A DNA stretch of 64,000 bases from Comamonas phosphati (GTDB taxonomy: Bacteria > Pseudomonadota > Gammaproteobacteria > Burkholderiales > Burkholderiaceae_C). Positions 17,186 through 25,593 of the stretch are shown here, one piece after another. The notes beneath the pieces are model-generated. The model saw nothing but the letters and a program-made list of their open reading frames with translations. It had not been told where the DNA came from and made no database searches. A program made the translations under genes and the position numbers. Location: the NCBI RefSeq assembly GCF_014637085.1, contig NZ_BMEU01000013.1, positions 1 to 64,000 on the forward strand, written 5' to 3'. How positions within the stretch are numbered: position 1 is the first letter of the stretch; every line of letters begins with the position of its first letter.

Positions 17186-18364
17186 GTGCTGACCGAGAAC
17201 CAACGCGCCATTGTCAAATCCACCGTACCGTTGCTGGAGAGCGGCGGCGAGGCGCTGATCACCCATTTCTACAACACCATGCTGGGCGAGTACCCCGAGG
17301 TGCGGCCCCTGTTCAACCAGGCCCACCAGCAAAGCGGCGCCCAGCCGCGCGCACTGGCCTACAGCGTGCTGATGTACGCCAAGCACATCGACAAGCTCGA
17401 GGCCCTGGGCGATCTGCCCGCGCAGATCGTCAACAAGCACGTGGCGCTGCAGGTACAGGCCGAGCACTACCCCATCGTCGGCGCCTGCCTGCTGCGCGCC
17501 ATCCGCGAGGTGCTGGGCGCCGAGATTGCCACCGACGAGGTGCTGGCCGCCTGGGGCGCCGCCTACCAGCAGCTGGCCGACATCCTGATCGCCGCCGAGC
17601 GCAGCGTATACGACCGCACGGCCGAGACCGAGGGCGGCTGGCGCGGCGAGCGCGCCTTCAAGGTCGAGAAGAAGGTGCAGGAGAGCGCCGAGATCACCTC
17701 GTTCTACCTGGTGCCCGCCGACGGCGGCCAGGTCATCGCCCACCTGCCGGGCCAGTACATCGGCCTGCGCGTGATGGTCGACGGCCAGGAGCAGCGCCGC
17801 AACTACTCGCTGTCGGCCCCGGCCAACGGCCGCAGCCTGCGCATCAGCGTCAAGCGCGAGCCCGGTGGCAAGGTGTCCAACTTCCTGCACGACCAGATCC
17901 AGGTCGGCGATACGCTGCAGCTCTTCCCGCCGGCCGGCCACTTCACGCTGCAGGACAGCAGCAAGCCGCTGGTCCTGATCAGCGGCGGCGTCGGCATCAC
18001 GCCCACGCTGCCCATGCTGGCCACGGCGCTGGCCGCCCAGCGGCCCGTGACCTTCATCCACTGCGCGCGCGAGCGCTCGGCCCATGCCTTCCGCGAGCGC
18101 ATCGACCAACTGACCGCCGAGCATCCGCAGCTCACGCGCTACTACTGCTACGACCGTGCCGTGCCCGAGGACGAGGTGGATGCCCAGGGCTATCTGACCG
18201 AGCAGCGGCTGGGCGAATGGCTGCCCGCCTCGCGCGACGCCGATGTGTACTTCCTCGGCCCGCGCCCCTTCATGCGCGTGCTCAAGCGCTCGCTCAAGAA
18301 CCTGGGCGTGCCCGACAAGCAGGTGCGCTACGAGTTCTTCGGCCCGGCCGAAGCATTGGCCTGA
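17186..18364 (+). CDS. hmp: Flavohaemoglobin, nitric oxide dioxygenase
   Basis: A 392-residue flavohaemoglobin that turns NO and O2 into nitrate using NAD(P)H. The globin domain (1-140) keeps proximal His85 and distal Tyr29; the FAD domain (about 150-255) has RNYSLS; the NAD domain has LISGGVGITPTLPML and ends with CYFLGP-like VYFLGPRPFM and YEFFGP. The start is GTG at 17186 with AAGGAG ten bases before it. It stands alone downstream of a sigma-54 promoter and divergent from norR. A repeat and a long-stem terminator follow. Confidence 0.95.
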   Translation: MLTENQRAIVKSTVPLLESGGEALITHFYNTMLGEYPEVRPLFNQAHQQSGAQPRALAYSVLMYAKHIDKLEALGDLPAQIVNKHVALQVQAEHYPIVGACLLRAIREVLGAEIATDEVLAAWGAAYQQLADILIAAERSVYDRTAETEGGWRGERAFKVEKKVQESAEITSFYLVPADGGQVIAHLPGQYIGLRVMVDGQEQRRNYSLSAPANGRSLRISVKREPGGKVSNFLHDQIQVGDTLQLFPPAGHFTLQDSSKPLVLISGGVGITPTLPMLATALAAQRPVTFIHCARERSAHAFRERIDQLTAEHPQLTRYYCYDRAVPEDEVDAQGYLTEQRLGEWLPASRDADVYFLGPRPFMRVLKRSLKNLGVPDKQVRYEFFGPAEALA

Positions 18365-18373
18365 AGTAGCGCG

Positions 18374-18500
18374 CCCCCTGAGTCGCTTTGCGCCTTCCCC
18401 CGCTCTCTACGCGCTGCGCGCTATGGGAGGGGGGCGCAGCCCTCGCTGCGGGGCGGCCCGTGCTCGGCTGCCCGCGCTTGGGCCGCGCCGGTTTCATAGG
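18374..18500 (+). repeat. Stop-codon-hugging palindromic repeat, copy 4
   Basis: CCCCCTGAGTCGCTTTGCGC begins nine bases after the hmp stop, followed by the CTCTACGCGC / GCGCTATGGGAGGGG hairpin and the GCGGGGCGGCCC tail ending GCCGCGCCGGTTT. It forms an inverted pair with copy 5 on the other side of a terminator. Confidence 0.75.
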
Positions 18501-18533
18501 CTGCGGGTGGGTGCGCAGTCATGGATGATTGGT

Positions 18534-18630
18534 ATAAAAAAGGAGCTGCCTGCGCAGTATCTTCAATGGTTCCAGATGCTTTTAGCATTGAAATCATTTG
18601 GAGACAAGCGTAGGCAGCTCTCGTTTTTTT
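18534..18630. terminator. Long-loop bidirectional terminator between hmp and DUF3297 gene
   Basis: GAGCTGCCTGCGC (18543-18555) pairs with GCGTAGGCAGCTC (18608-18620), a 13-bp stem with one G-U, around a 52-base AT-richer loop. It has an A-run before (18535-18541) and a T-run after (18624-18630), so it can end transcription from both convergent genes. Copies 4 and 5 of the palindromic repeat flank it. Confidence 0.65.
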
Positions 18631-18639
18631 GGGGGCCAT

Positions 18640-18737
18640 AAAACCGGCGCGGCCTAGGTCAGAGGCAGCGAGCAAGGGCCGCCCCGCAGCGAGGCTGCCG
18701 TCCCCCTCGGGGGGAAGCCGCAAAGCGGCTCAGGGGG
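18640..18737 (-). repeat. Stop-codon-hugging palindromic repeat, copy 5
   Basis: On the minus strand CCCCCTGAGCCGCTTTGCGG starts directly after the TGA of the DUF3297 gene and runs through CCCCCCGAGGGGG to the GGCCGCGCCGGTTTT end. Its tail matches the end of copy 4 in inverted orientation. Confidence 0.75.
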
Positions 18738-18983
18738 TCAACGGTAATACGCTTCGACCGTGCCCTTGAGCTTGATCAGCAGGGGCTTGCCCTTGCGGTC
18801 CAGCGTCTTGCCGGCGGGCACCTTGACCCAGCCTTCGCTCACGCAGTATTCCTCCACGTCGAAGCGATCCTTGCCGTTGAAGCGGATGCCGATGTCGTGT
18901 TCGAAGACGGCGGCCACGTGGTGGGGGCTGCGCGGATCGATGGACAGGTGGTCGGGGAGTCCGGGGCGCTGGCTATCAGTCAT
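18738..18983 (-). CDS. DUF3297 family protein
   Basis: An 81-residue cytosolic protein beginning MTDSQRPGLPDHLSIDPRSP, with HDIGIRFNG and a Lys-rich centre (VPAGKTLDRKGKPLLIKLKG). It fits the DUF3297 family of small proteobacterial proteins (usually about 80 residues), so it is full length from the ATG at 18983. The family has no established function. No signal peptide or membrane segment is present. It converges on hmp across a terminator. The open frame upstream of this ATG looks non-coding. Confidence 0.8.
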   Translation of the reverse strand: MTDSQRPGLPDHLSIDPRSPHHVAAVFEHDIGIRFNGKDRFDVEEYCVSEGWVKVPAGKTLDRKGKPLLIKLKGTVEAYYR

Positions 18984-19507
18984 GTCGTGCGAATCCAAAA
19001 AAGCGTATTGTCCACTGCTTTGAGCGGGGTAGCGGCAGGGCCACGGGCTCTGGTGCAAGGCCTTGTCCCGCATGAAAGCAGGTGGTCGGCCGATTTTTTT
19101 GTTCCGTGGGGTCTTTGCGGGCCGGAAGCGTTACCCGTTGGGGCCGTCGTTGGCGCCGTCAATTGCCAGTTCCGGTTCAGATCCTTGCACAACGGTCATG
19201 ATGACGGGCTTCTGCACATGCTTCGGACGTGATTCTGGTGCCCACCCACTTTGCCCTGAAGAGCAAAGTGCCGCAATCCGGATCGCATCGGCTCCTGGAT
19301 TTTCCTGGTTGTATGCGGATGTAGCGGCTACGATTCTCTTTGCGCTTGTTGGCAGACACGTTCTGAGAGCAACTTGCTTTTCAAAATTTAAAAACGCTGC
19401 AAACAGCGGCCGAAGTGTCACCTGCAGTCGGAAGAATGACGGCTCCAGGGCAATGCGCCTGGTTCCCGCGGCCGGGCGCACCACAGTACGGAATACAGAG
19501 GAGTGTG
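18984..19507. other. Lower-GC intergenic region before the TackOD1-type operon
   Basis: These 524 bases have no convincing gene on either strand; open frames here lack homology cues and the base composition is visibly less GC-rich than the surroundings, especially 19290-19400 (AAAATTTAAAAACG near 19383). The stretch must hold the promoters of the DUF3297 gene and of the four-gene operon. A GAGGAG ribosome site at about 19498-19503 belongs to the operon's first gene. I see no clear -35/-10 pair. Confidence 0.45.
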
Positions 19508-20914
19508 ATGGATACAGCTACCCACACCAAGGCAAGCTTGGTGTTTCTGGGCTCGCTCACGACGGCAACGCCCGAGTCGGAGCGGCCCGTGACCTACCAG
19601 GATTGGGATGCGCTGTTGCGTTCCGGCGTGCAGCCGCAGGGCATCTATCTGGGGGCTGCGCCGCATCAGACCTGGCATCACTGGCTGGAGCGCATTCGCC
19701 AGAGCGACTACTGGAATCTGCCGGTCTTTGCCGATCCCGCGCAAGGCGATGCACAGCTGTATGTGGATGCGCTGTGCAGCGTGGAGCGGGCGCGCGAGAT
19801 CGCCGAGGGCATGGCCCTGCACCGGCAGGCCCTGCCTGCGCCCGGCGATGTCGTGAGGCTGGAGGAGCGGCTGCTGTACTTCCTCTACGAGCGAGGGCAG
19901 CAGGCCGGCTTCAAGCCGCTGCTCGACCGCAACAGCGATCAGCTTTACCGCTATCCTGTCGCGGAACTGCTGGCCTATGCGCATGAAAACGTGTCGCTGA
20001 CCCTGGAGGACTTGCGGCGCCGGGGGCTGCTGCGCTCGGAAGGCCTGGTGGACCGCACCCGGCACTGCTCCAGCTGCGGCTCGGCCCATATCCATTTCGT
20101 GGATGTGTGCCCGCATTGCCAGAGCCTGGACATTCGCCGCGAAGCCACGCTGCACTGCTTTGCCTGCGGGCACGTCAGCGCCGAATCGCAATTCGTCGAA
20201 GGCGGTTTGCTGGCCTGCCCCAAATGCTATGTGCATCTGCGCCACATCGGTGTCGATTACGACAAGCCGCTGGCCCAGTACCACTGCCGCAGCTGCCAGC
20301 GAAGCGCGGTGGAGGCCATGGTTCAGGCGCGCTGCCTGGATTGCGCGCACACCGGCCAGCCGAGCGAATTGGAGGTGCGCGAAGTCGCCACCCTGATGCT
20401 GAGCGCCAGCGGGCGCCAGGCTGTGCGCAATGGCGGCGTGGGGGAGGCCTTCGCGCCGCTCAAGGCGAGCAACTACATAGACCCGCAAGGGTTCCGGCGC
20501 ATGCTGGACTGGGCCAGCAAGATCCAGGCTCGCCATCCGGAGTTCCGCGTCCACCTGATGCGCATGGAGCTTGAGCACATGGACAAGCCTGGCCAGCCGG
20601 TGAGTCCATGGCAGGTCACTGCGCTGCTGGATGAATTCGCCGTGCGCCTCAATGCCCTGCTGCGCGAGTCGGACCTGATCACCCGCGTGGATGAGCGCAG
20701 TCTGTGGGCCATCCTGCCGTACACCATGCCCAAAGGCCTTCAGGATCGTATCGAAAAGGCACTGGAAAAACTGGTCGAGGAAGAAGGCGAGGTCAAACGC
20801 CTGGCCGTGCGCATGCGCAGCATGGAGGTCAAGGCCATGAACGGCAGCAAGGAAGCTCCGTCGGCCAGCCAGTTGATGCAGCAGATGCGAAGCGGTGCGC
20901 AGCAGGGGGTCTGA
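19508..20914 (+). CDS. Zinc-ribbon (TackOD1-type) protein with degenerate GGDEF domain
   Basis: A 468-residue cytosolic protein and first gene of a tight operon. Residues 1-110 look like a receiver-like alpha/beta fold. About 115-185 resembles a winged helix (TLEDLRRRGLL). Then come six CxxC pairs at C187/190, 201/204, 217/220, 237/240, 260/263 and 276/279, enough for three zinc ribbons; this matches my memory of the thaumarchaeal output domain 1 (TackOD1) family. Residues 325-440 resemble GGDEF, but the signature is VDERS in ITRVDERSLWAILPYT, so cyclase activity is unlikely. It probably regulates the glycosyltransferase encoded two bases downstream. Confidence 0.65.
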   Translation: MDTATHTKASLVFLGSLTTATPESERPVTYQDWDALLRSGVQPQGIYLGAAPHQTWHHWLERIRQSDYWNLPVFADPAQGDAQLYVDALCSVERAREIAEGMALHRQALPAPGDVVRLEERLLYFLYERGQQAGFKPLLDRNSDQLYRYPVAELLAYAHENVSLTLEDLRRRGLLRSEGLVDRTRHCSSCGSAHIHFVDVCPHCQSLDIRREATLHCFACGHVSAESQFVEGGLLACPKCYVHLRHIGVDYDKPLAQYHCRSCQRSAVEAMVQARCLDCAHTGQPSELEVREVATLMLSASGRQAVRNGGVGEAFAPLKASNYIDPQGFRRMLDWASKIQARHPEFRVHLMRMELEHMDKPGQPVSPWQVTALLDEFAVRLNALLRESDLITRVDERSLWAILPYTMPKGLQDRIEKALEKLVEEEGEVKRLAVRMRSMEVKAMNGSKEAPSASQLMQQMRSGAQQGV

Positions 20915-20916
20915 CG

Positions 20917-22239
20917 ATGTGGCAGCAGTTTGTGGAGTCGTTCTGGCTGCTGAGCCGTAGCCTGGGTACGCGCGGCGCCTGGGATCTGATGAACCTGTTT
21001 CCGTTCGTCGTCCTGCTGGAGTTGCCGTTCCACGTGCTGGTCGTCGGCGGGATGCTGCGCTACGGGCTGCGGCACTGGCGCAAGCCGGCCACGCGCCTGC
21101 AATACCCGTCCGTATCCTGCCTGGTCACCTGCTATTCCGAAGGCGAGGACGTGCGCAAGACCGTCAGCTCGCTGGTGAATCAGCGCTATGCCGGGCATAT
21201 CCAGGTCATTGCCATCGTCGATGGCGCCATCAAGAACAGCGACACCATGCGCGCGGCCCTGCTCGAGGCGCGGCGCTGGCAGGGCATCGAAGAGCGCGAG
21301 GTCATCGTGCTGCCCAAGTGGCAGCGTGGCGGCCGCGTGTCCTCGCTGAATGCGGGCCTGATGCTGGCCACCGGCGAGGTGGTGATGTCGCTCGACGGCG
21401 ACACCTCGTTCGACAACGACATGGTGGAGAATTCCACCCGCCATTTCGACGATCCGCGGGTGGCGGGCGTGGCCGGCAATCTGCGCGTGCGCAACCAGGC
21501 CAAGAACCTGGTGACCAAGATGCAGGGGCTGGAATACATGTTGTCCATCAGCGGTGGCAAGACCGGCTTGTCCGAGTTCAACATCGTCAACAACATCTCG
21601 GGCGCCTTCGGCGTGTTCCGGACCTCGCTGGTCCGGCACCTTGGGGGCTGGGATGCGGGAACCGCCGAGGACCTGGACATCACGCTGCGCATCAAGCAGT
21701 ACTTCGGCCGCCACCGCGGCATGCGCATCAAGTTCGAGCCGCATGCCATGGGGCATACGGATGCGCCCGAGTCCTGGCGCGTGTTCTTCAGGCAGCGCGT
21801 GCGCTGGGATGGAGACATGTACTACCTGTTCGTGCGCAAGTACCGCTTCAACCTGAGGCCTTCGCTGCTGGGGTGGCGCAACTTCCTGTTCACCCTGGTC
21901 AACGGCCTGCTCATGCAACTGGTGCTGCCCTATCTGATCGTGGGCTCGCTGGCCTTGCTGCTCTTCGTCGAGCCGCTGGGCGTGGTGATGGGGACGCTGG
22001 GCTTTGTGTACGTGGGCTATCTGCTGCTGCTGCTGGGCTATTACCTGGTGTACCTGGCCACGGTTTCGGAGCGCGTCAGGCTGGACCTGTCCTATCTGCC
22101 GTATTTGCCGCTCTTTCCCTTCTTTGCCTTTGTGACCCGGGCGCACAGCGGCTACGCCATCTTGGTGGAGGCCCTGACCCATTCGCACCTGGACTCGTCC
22201 ATGGCACCCAGCTGGGTGCTGCGCAAGAACAAGTTCTAA
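20917..22239 (+). CDS. Membrane family 2 glycosyltransferase (polysaccharide synthase type)
   Basis: A 440-residue inner-membrane processive-type GT2 similar in plan to PgaC, hyaluronan synthase or BcsA core. One N-terminal TM (about 25-48) precedes the catalytic domain with VDG (D102), LDGDT (DxD, 160-162), TAED (249-252) and QxxRW in RQRVRW (293-297). At least three TMs follow (322-350, 352-382, 393-408). The complete D, DxD, TED, QxxRW set argues for polymer synthesis. There is no PilZ domain, so c-di-GMP control, if any, would have to come through the pseudo-GGDEF partner. It starts two bases after the previous stop. Confidence 0.85.
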   Translation: MWQQFVESFWLLSRSLGTRGAWDLMNLFPFVVLLELPFHVLVVGGMLRYGLRHWRKPATRLQYPSVSCLVTCYSEGEDVRKTVSSLVNQRYAGHIQVIAIVDGAIKNSDTMRAALLEARRWQGIEEREVIVLPKWQRGGRVSSLNAGLMLATGEVVMSLDGDTSFDNDMVENSTRHFDDPRVAGVAGNLRVRNQAKNLVTKMQGLEYMLSISGGKTGLSEFNIVNNISGAFGVFRTSLVRHLGGWDAGTAEDLDITLRIKQYFGRHRGMRIKFEPHAMGHTDAPESWRVFFRQRVRWDGDMYYLFVRKYRFNLRPSLLGWRNFLFTLVNGLLMQLVLPYLIVGSLALLLFVEPLGVVMGTLGFVYVGYLLLLLGYYLVYLATVSERVRLDLSYLPYLPLFPFFAFVTRAHSGYAILVEALTHSHLDSSMAPSWVLRKNKF

Positions 22240-22253
22240 GTCACACATAGCCC

Positions 22254-24458
22254 ATGAAGCCATTCTTTCTTCAATACCGGTTCGTGCCGCATCGTGCCCA
22301 GGCCCTGAGCGTTCTGATCGGTCTCGGCCTGCTGGCGTCCACGCCGGGGGCGGGCGCCAGCGCGCAGACGGCAGCTGCCGCGGCGCCGGCCGCACCCGCA
22401 GCTCCCGCCGCCGAGGGCCAGGCCTGGGGCTGGGCACAGCTGCAGGCCTGGAGCAGTGAGCAGGGGCCGGCCGTGCGGCTGTCGCGCCTCAAGGAACATG
22501 TGGCCAGCAGCAATCTCAAGCTGGTCGAATCCGACGACGGCGCGCGGATCATCGCGGCTGCGAGCATGACGCGGGCCAGGGAGCCGGTGACGGAGACCCT
22601 GGACCGCCGCTACAGCCGTCTGTCCGGGCAGGGGGGCTTGCGCTGGAGCTTTCTGGGGGCAGAGGAGGCGCGCCGGCGCAATGTCCTGGAAGCCAAGGCC
22701 GGGCAACTGAGCAGCGCCGCGCAGACCCAGCTGCTGCAGGCGCAGGCCGTGACGGAGCTGGGGCGACTGTATGTGCGCTATCTGCGCAGCCAGCAGCGCG
22801 AGCAGCTGACGCAGGCCTATCTGGCATCGCAGTCACGGGCCCAATCCATATGGAAGGAACGCGTGGCCAAGGGCCGTATGCTGCGTTCGGAGGAGATGGA
22901 GCTGCAGGGCTACTTCGAAGCCGCGCAGACCCGCATCGCCAGGGAAAAAGAGGTGCAGCGCGCGGCCTTGCAGCAAATGGGCTTTCTGACCGGGCGCCAT
23001 CTGCGGGCCCAGCCGGTGCCGGCCCTGGCCCTGCCGCAGGCCTGCATCAGCCCTGCGGTGCTGCAGGATGCCGTGAACACGCACCCGGCGCTGGAGCCTT
23101 CGCGCCATGCCATGCAAGGCTCCAGGGAGCAGGCTCGGCACACGCGTTACGGCGGCGTGATCGGCGGCGTGCAGCTGAGCCAGAGCCTGAGCCAGGATTT
23201 CGGCGGCAGCCCGGGCCATGCGACGGCCGTGGCGGTGGACGTGTCCATCCCCTTGCAATGGCGCAGCCAGCAGGATGCCATGGCCGCCAAGCTGCAGGGG
23301 CAGTACGACGCAGCGGCAGAAGAATACACCCAGACCCAGAGCAAGCTGCAGCTGGAGCAGCAGTCCGCGCTGGAACAGTACAAGCTCAACGAGGGCGAGC
23401 TCAAAAGCAGTGCGCAGCGCTACGCTGCCGCGGTGGAGGCGCTGCGCGTGGCGCAGCTGCGCGCGCCCAGCCTCGACGGCGACGGCATGGTGCAGGCCGT
23501 CAAGGCCGGCAGCGGCCGGTATGAGGCCGCCATACGCTACATCAATGCCGCCGAGGGACAGGACCTGGCCGCCATGGACATGCTGTACTACACGCGCGGC
23601 TGCAGTCTGCAGGCCCGCACGGACGATCCGCCGCAGGTCGCGGTGCTGCCGCGGGTCGGCTCGGGTGGCGGTTCCGGCAGCGGAGCCGCAGCGGCGCCCG
23701 CCGTGCTGGCCGCGCCGCAAGGCACCGGCTGGTATGCCTGGCAAGGTTGGCAATGGGTGCAGCAGCCGTCCAGGGTGGACCGCATGCCGCAGGGCACGCA
23801 GCGCCTGCTGGTGTCTTTCACCGAGGATCAGCTGCAGCGCCTGGCTTCCGACGAGCAGGCGCGCCAGGGCCTGGGCCGGCTGGCGCAGCGCGCCGGTCAG
23901 CGCGGCATCCGGCTGGAGTTGTTGCTGGGCGAGCCGACCTGGGTCCTACCCGGGGGGCGGGGCAATCTGCTGGCCCTGCTCAAGGAAGTGCAGACCCTGC
24001 CGTTCAGCATGATCCACCTGGATCTGGAGCGCAGCCAGCTGCCCGGGGCGCAGCAAAAGGACTGGACGCGCAATGCGCTGGACAGCCTGCGGGAAGCCGC
24101 CAGCCAGAGCCGCGTGCCGCTTTCGCTGACCACCCACCACCGCGAGCTGCGCGAGCCCGGCTTTCTGCAGGACTTGCAGCGTACCGGCGTCAAGGAAGTC
24201 GTTCCCATGATCTACAGCGCCAATGCGCAGAGCACGCTGAATATCGTCAAGCAGTGGCCGCCCATGCCGCAAGGCCTGGACTGGGCACTGGCGCAAAGCA
24301 TAGAGAAGGAGTTGCCCTCCGAAGAAAGCGTGTTCCGCCTGGGCCAGCGCAAGGCGCTGGCCCATTGGCAGGGATTGGCGCAAGCGCTGCTCAGCATGCC
24401 GGGTTTCAAAGGCATCGTCGTGCAGTCCTGGGCAGACTATATGGAGGCTCAACCATGA
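22254..24458 (+). CDS. TolC-like outer-membrane protein fused to a C-terminal TIM-barrel-like domain
   Basis: A 734-residue exported protein. A signal peptide and Ala/Pro linker (to about 55) lead into a TolC-like region (about 60-445) with long heptad helices (for example 335-390) and repeated beta-strand turns. A Gly/Ser linker (about 475-485) follows, then a domain of about 240 residues ending at the C-terminus. That domain has alternating strands such as GIRLELLLG, MIHLDLERSQ, PLSLTTHH, VKEVVPMIYS and GFKGIVVQSW, typical of a TIM barrel; Asp/Glu in HLDLERS could be catalytic. By analogy with PgaB it might be a polysaccharide hydrolase. It overlaps the HlyD gene by four bases. Confidence 0.6.
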   Translation: MKPFFLQYRFVPHRAQALSVLIGLGLLASTPGAGASAQTAAAAAPAAPAAPAAEGQAWGWAQLQAWSSEQGPAVRLSRLKEHVASSNLKLVESDDGARIIAAASMTRAREPVTETLDRRYSRLSGQGGLRWSFLGAEEARRRNVLEAKAGQLSSAAQTQLLQAQAVTELGRLYVRYLRSQQREQLTQAYLASQSRAQSIWKERVAKGRMLRSEEMELQGYFEAAQTRIAREKEVQRAALQQMGFLTGRHLRAQPVPALALPQACISPAVLQDAVNTHPALEPSRHAMQGSREQARHTRYGGVIGGVQLSQSLSQDFGGSPGHATAVAVDVSIPLQWRSQQDAMAAKLQGQYDAAAEEYTQTQSKLQLEQQSALEQYKLNEGELKSSAQRYAAAVEALRVAQLRAPSLDGDGMVQAVKAGSGRYEAAIRYINAAEGQDLAAMDMLYYTRGCSLQARTDDPPQVAVLPRVGSGGGSGSGAAAAPAVLAAPQGTGWYAWQGWQWVQQPSRVDRMPQGTQRLLVSFTEDQLQRLASDEQARQGLGRLAQRAGQRGIRLELLLGEPTWVLPGGRGNLLALLKEVQTLPFSMIHLDLERSQLPGAQQKDWTRNALDSLREAASQSRVPLSLTTHHRELREPGFLQDLQRTGVKEVVPMIYSANAQSTLNIVKQWPPMPQGLDWALAQSIEKELPSEESVFRLGQRKALAHWQGLAQALLSMPGFKGIVVQSWADYMEAQP

Positions 24459-25543
24459 AGATTCAATTTGACCCTCCGCCGGCTTCGGCGGCGATCAGCA
24501 ACGGCATTCCCGTCAAATACGACAACGTCAAGCGCACGGTTCCGCGCTGGCGCTGGTTCCTGGTGCTCGGCATCGTGCTGCTGATCCCCTTGTACTTTGC
24601 GTACCGGGCCGTGAGCAGCACCGTGCTGCGGGCCTCGCCCGGCATGGTGGTGGTTGACCAGATGGTGATGCGTGCTCCGATCACGGGGCAGGTGGAGACG
24701 GTGGCCCGGGAGGGCCAGGCGGCAGACGAAGGCGCCAGCGTGGTGCGCGTGGTGCAAAAGCAGGTGCCGGTGCCGCCCGCGGGCTCGGGGCAGGCGACAG
24801 GTGCTGTGGCGGCTTCCGCCGAGCAGTCCTATGCGGCGCAGCGCCGGGAGCTGCAGGGCCAGCAGGCGGCCTTGCAGTCGAGCCTGCAGGCAGCCCGGGA
24901 GCGCGTGTCCCTGATGCAGGGGCGCGTGCGGCAGATGGACGAACTGTTCCGCCAGGGCGCGGCCACGCGCCAGGAGGTGGAGGGGGCACGCATGCAGGTG
25001 CTGCAGGCACGCACCGAAATGGGCAGCACCCAGCGCGAAATCCTGGCCGCCAACCAGCAGCAGAGCGCCTTGCTCTTGCAGGCCGCCAAGGACGCGGCGG
25101 CCACGCGCCAGACCGCCGGCCTGACGCCGGCGGGCAATATCGCGGCCGTGGCGGATTTGACGGCACCCGTGCCTTCGCAGGTGGTGCGCAGCTTTGTCAA
25201 AACGGGTGAATGGGTGGTGGCCGGTGACGAGCTGCTGGTGCTGCAGACGCGCAAGGCGCCCTGGGTCCAGGCCTATCTGAAGCCGCAGCAGCTGAAATAT
25301 GCGCGCAAGGGCCAGAAAGCCACGCTGGTCTTCCTGGACGGCGAGAAAGTGCCTGCCGAAGTGGAGGAGGTGCTCTCCGAAACCCAGCGCATTCCTCCCG
25401 AGCGCGTGGGACCCATGGAAGAGCAGAGCGCTGCCGTCGTGGTCAAGCTGCGCCCCTTGCAGGCCCTGTCGGCCGAGTATCGCGTGAACCGCCTGCCCAT
25501 CGATGTGCGCTTCCCGGAAAGCTGGTGGCCCTGGAAGACCTGA
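24455..25543 (+). CDS. HlyD/membrane-fusion periplasmic adaptor
   Basis: A 362-residue membrane fusion protein with one N-terminal TM (about 32-52), a split lipoyl-like barrel (APITGQVETVAREGQAADEGASV near 73-95 and VPSQVVRSFVKTGEWVVAGDELLVL near 242-266) and a coiled-coil hairpin (about 125-210) between. This is the EmrA/HlyD plan that joins an inner-membrane partner to a TolC-type channel. Here the inner-membrane partner is presumably the GT2 encoded two genes upstream, because no ABC, MFS or RND gene is present. Translation is coupled to the TolC-like gene through an ATGA overlap. Confidence 0.82.
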   Translation: MKIQFDPPPASAAISNGIPVKYDNVKRTVPRWRWFLVLGIVLLIPLYFAYRAVSSTVLRASPGMVVVDQMVMRAPITGQVETVAREGQAADEGASVVRVVQKQVPVPPAGSGQATGAVAASAEQSYAAQRRELQGQQAALQSSLQAARERVSLMQGRVRQMDELFRQGAATRQEVEGARMQVLQARTEMGSTQREILAANQQQSALLLQAAKDAAATRQTAGLTPAGNIAAVADLTAPVPSQVVRSFVKTGEWVVAGDELLVLQTRKAPWVQAYLKPQQLKYARKGQKATLVFLDGEKVPAEVEEVLSETQRIPPERVGPMEEQSAAVVVKLRPLQALSAEYRVNRLPIDVRFPESWWPWKT

Positions 25544-25593
25544 CCGGAAGGCGATCAGCGGCAGGGGACGGGCACGGGCGTATGCTTTAGAAC

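Noticed and set aside
18243-18641. Plus-strand frame over the hmp end and the repeats
   Set aside because: Out of frame with hmp and largely repeat-derived.
19063-19507. Open frames in the lower-GC gap before the zinc-ribbon gene
   Set aside because: No homology cues, weak starts and no conserved composition; more likely leader/promoter DNA.
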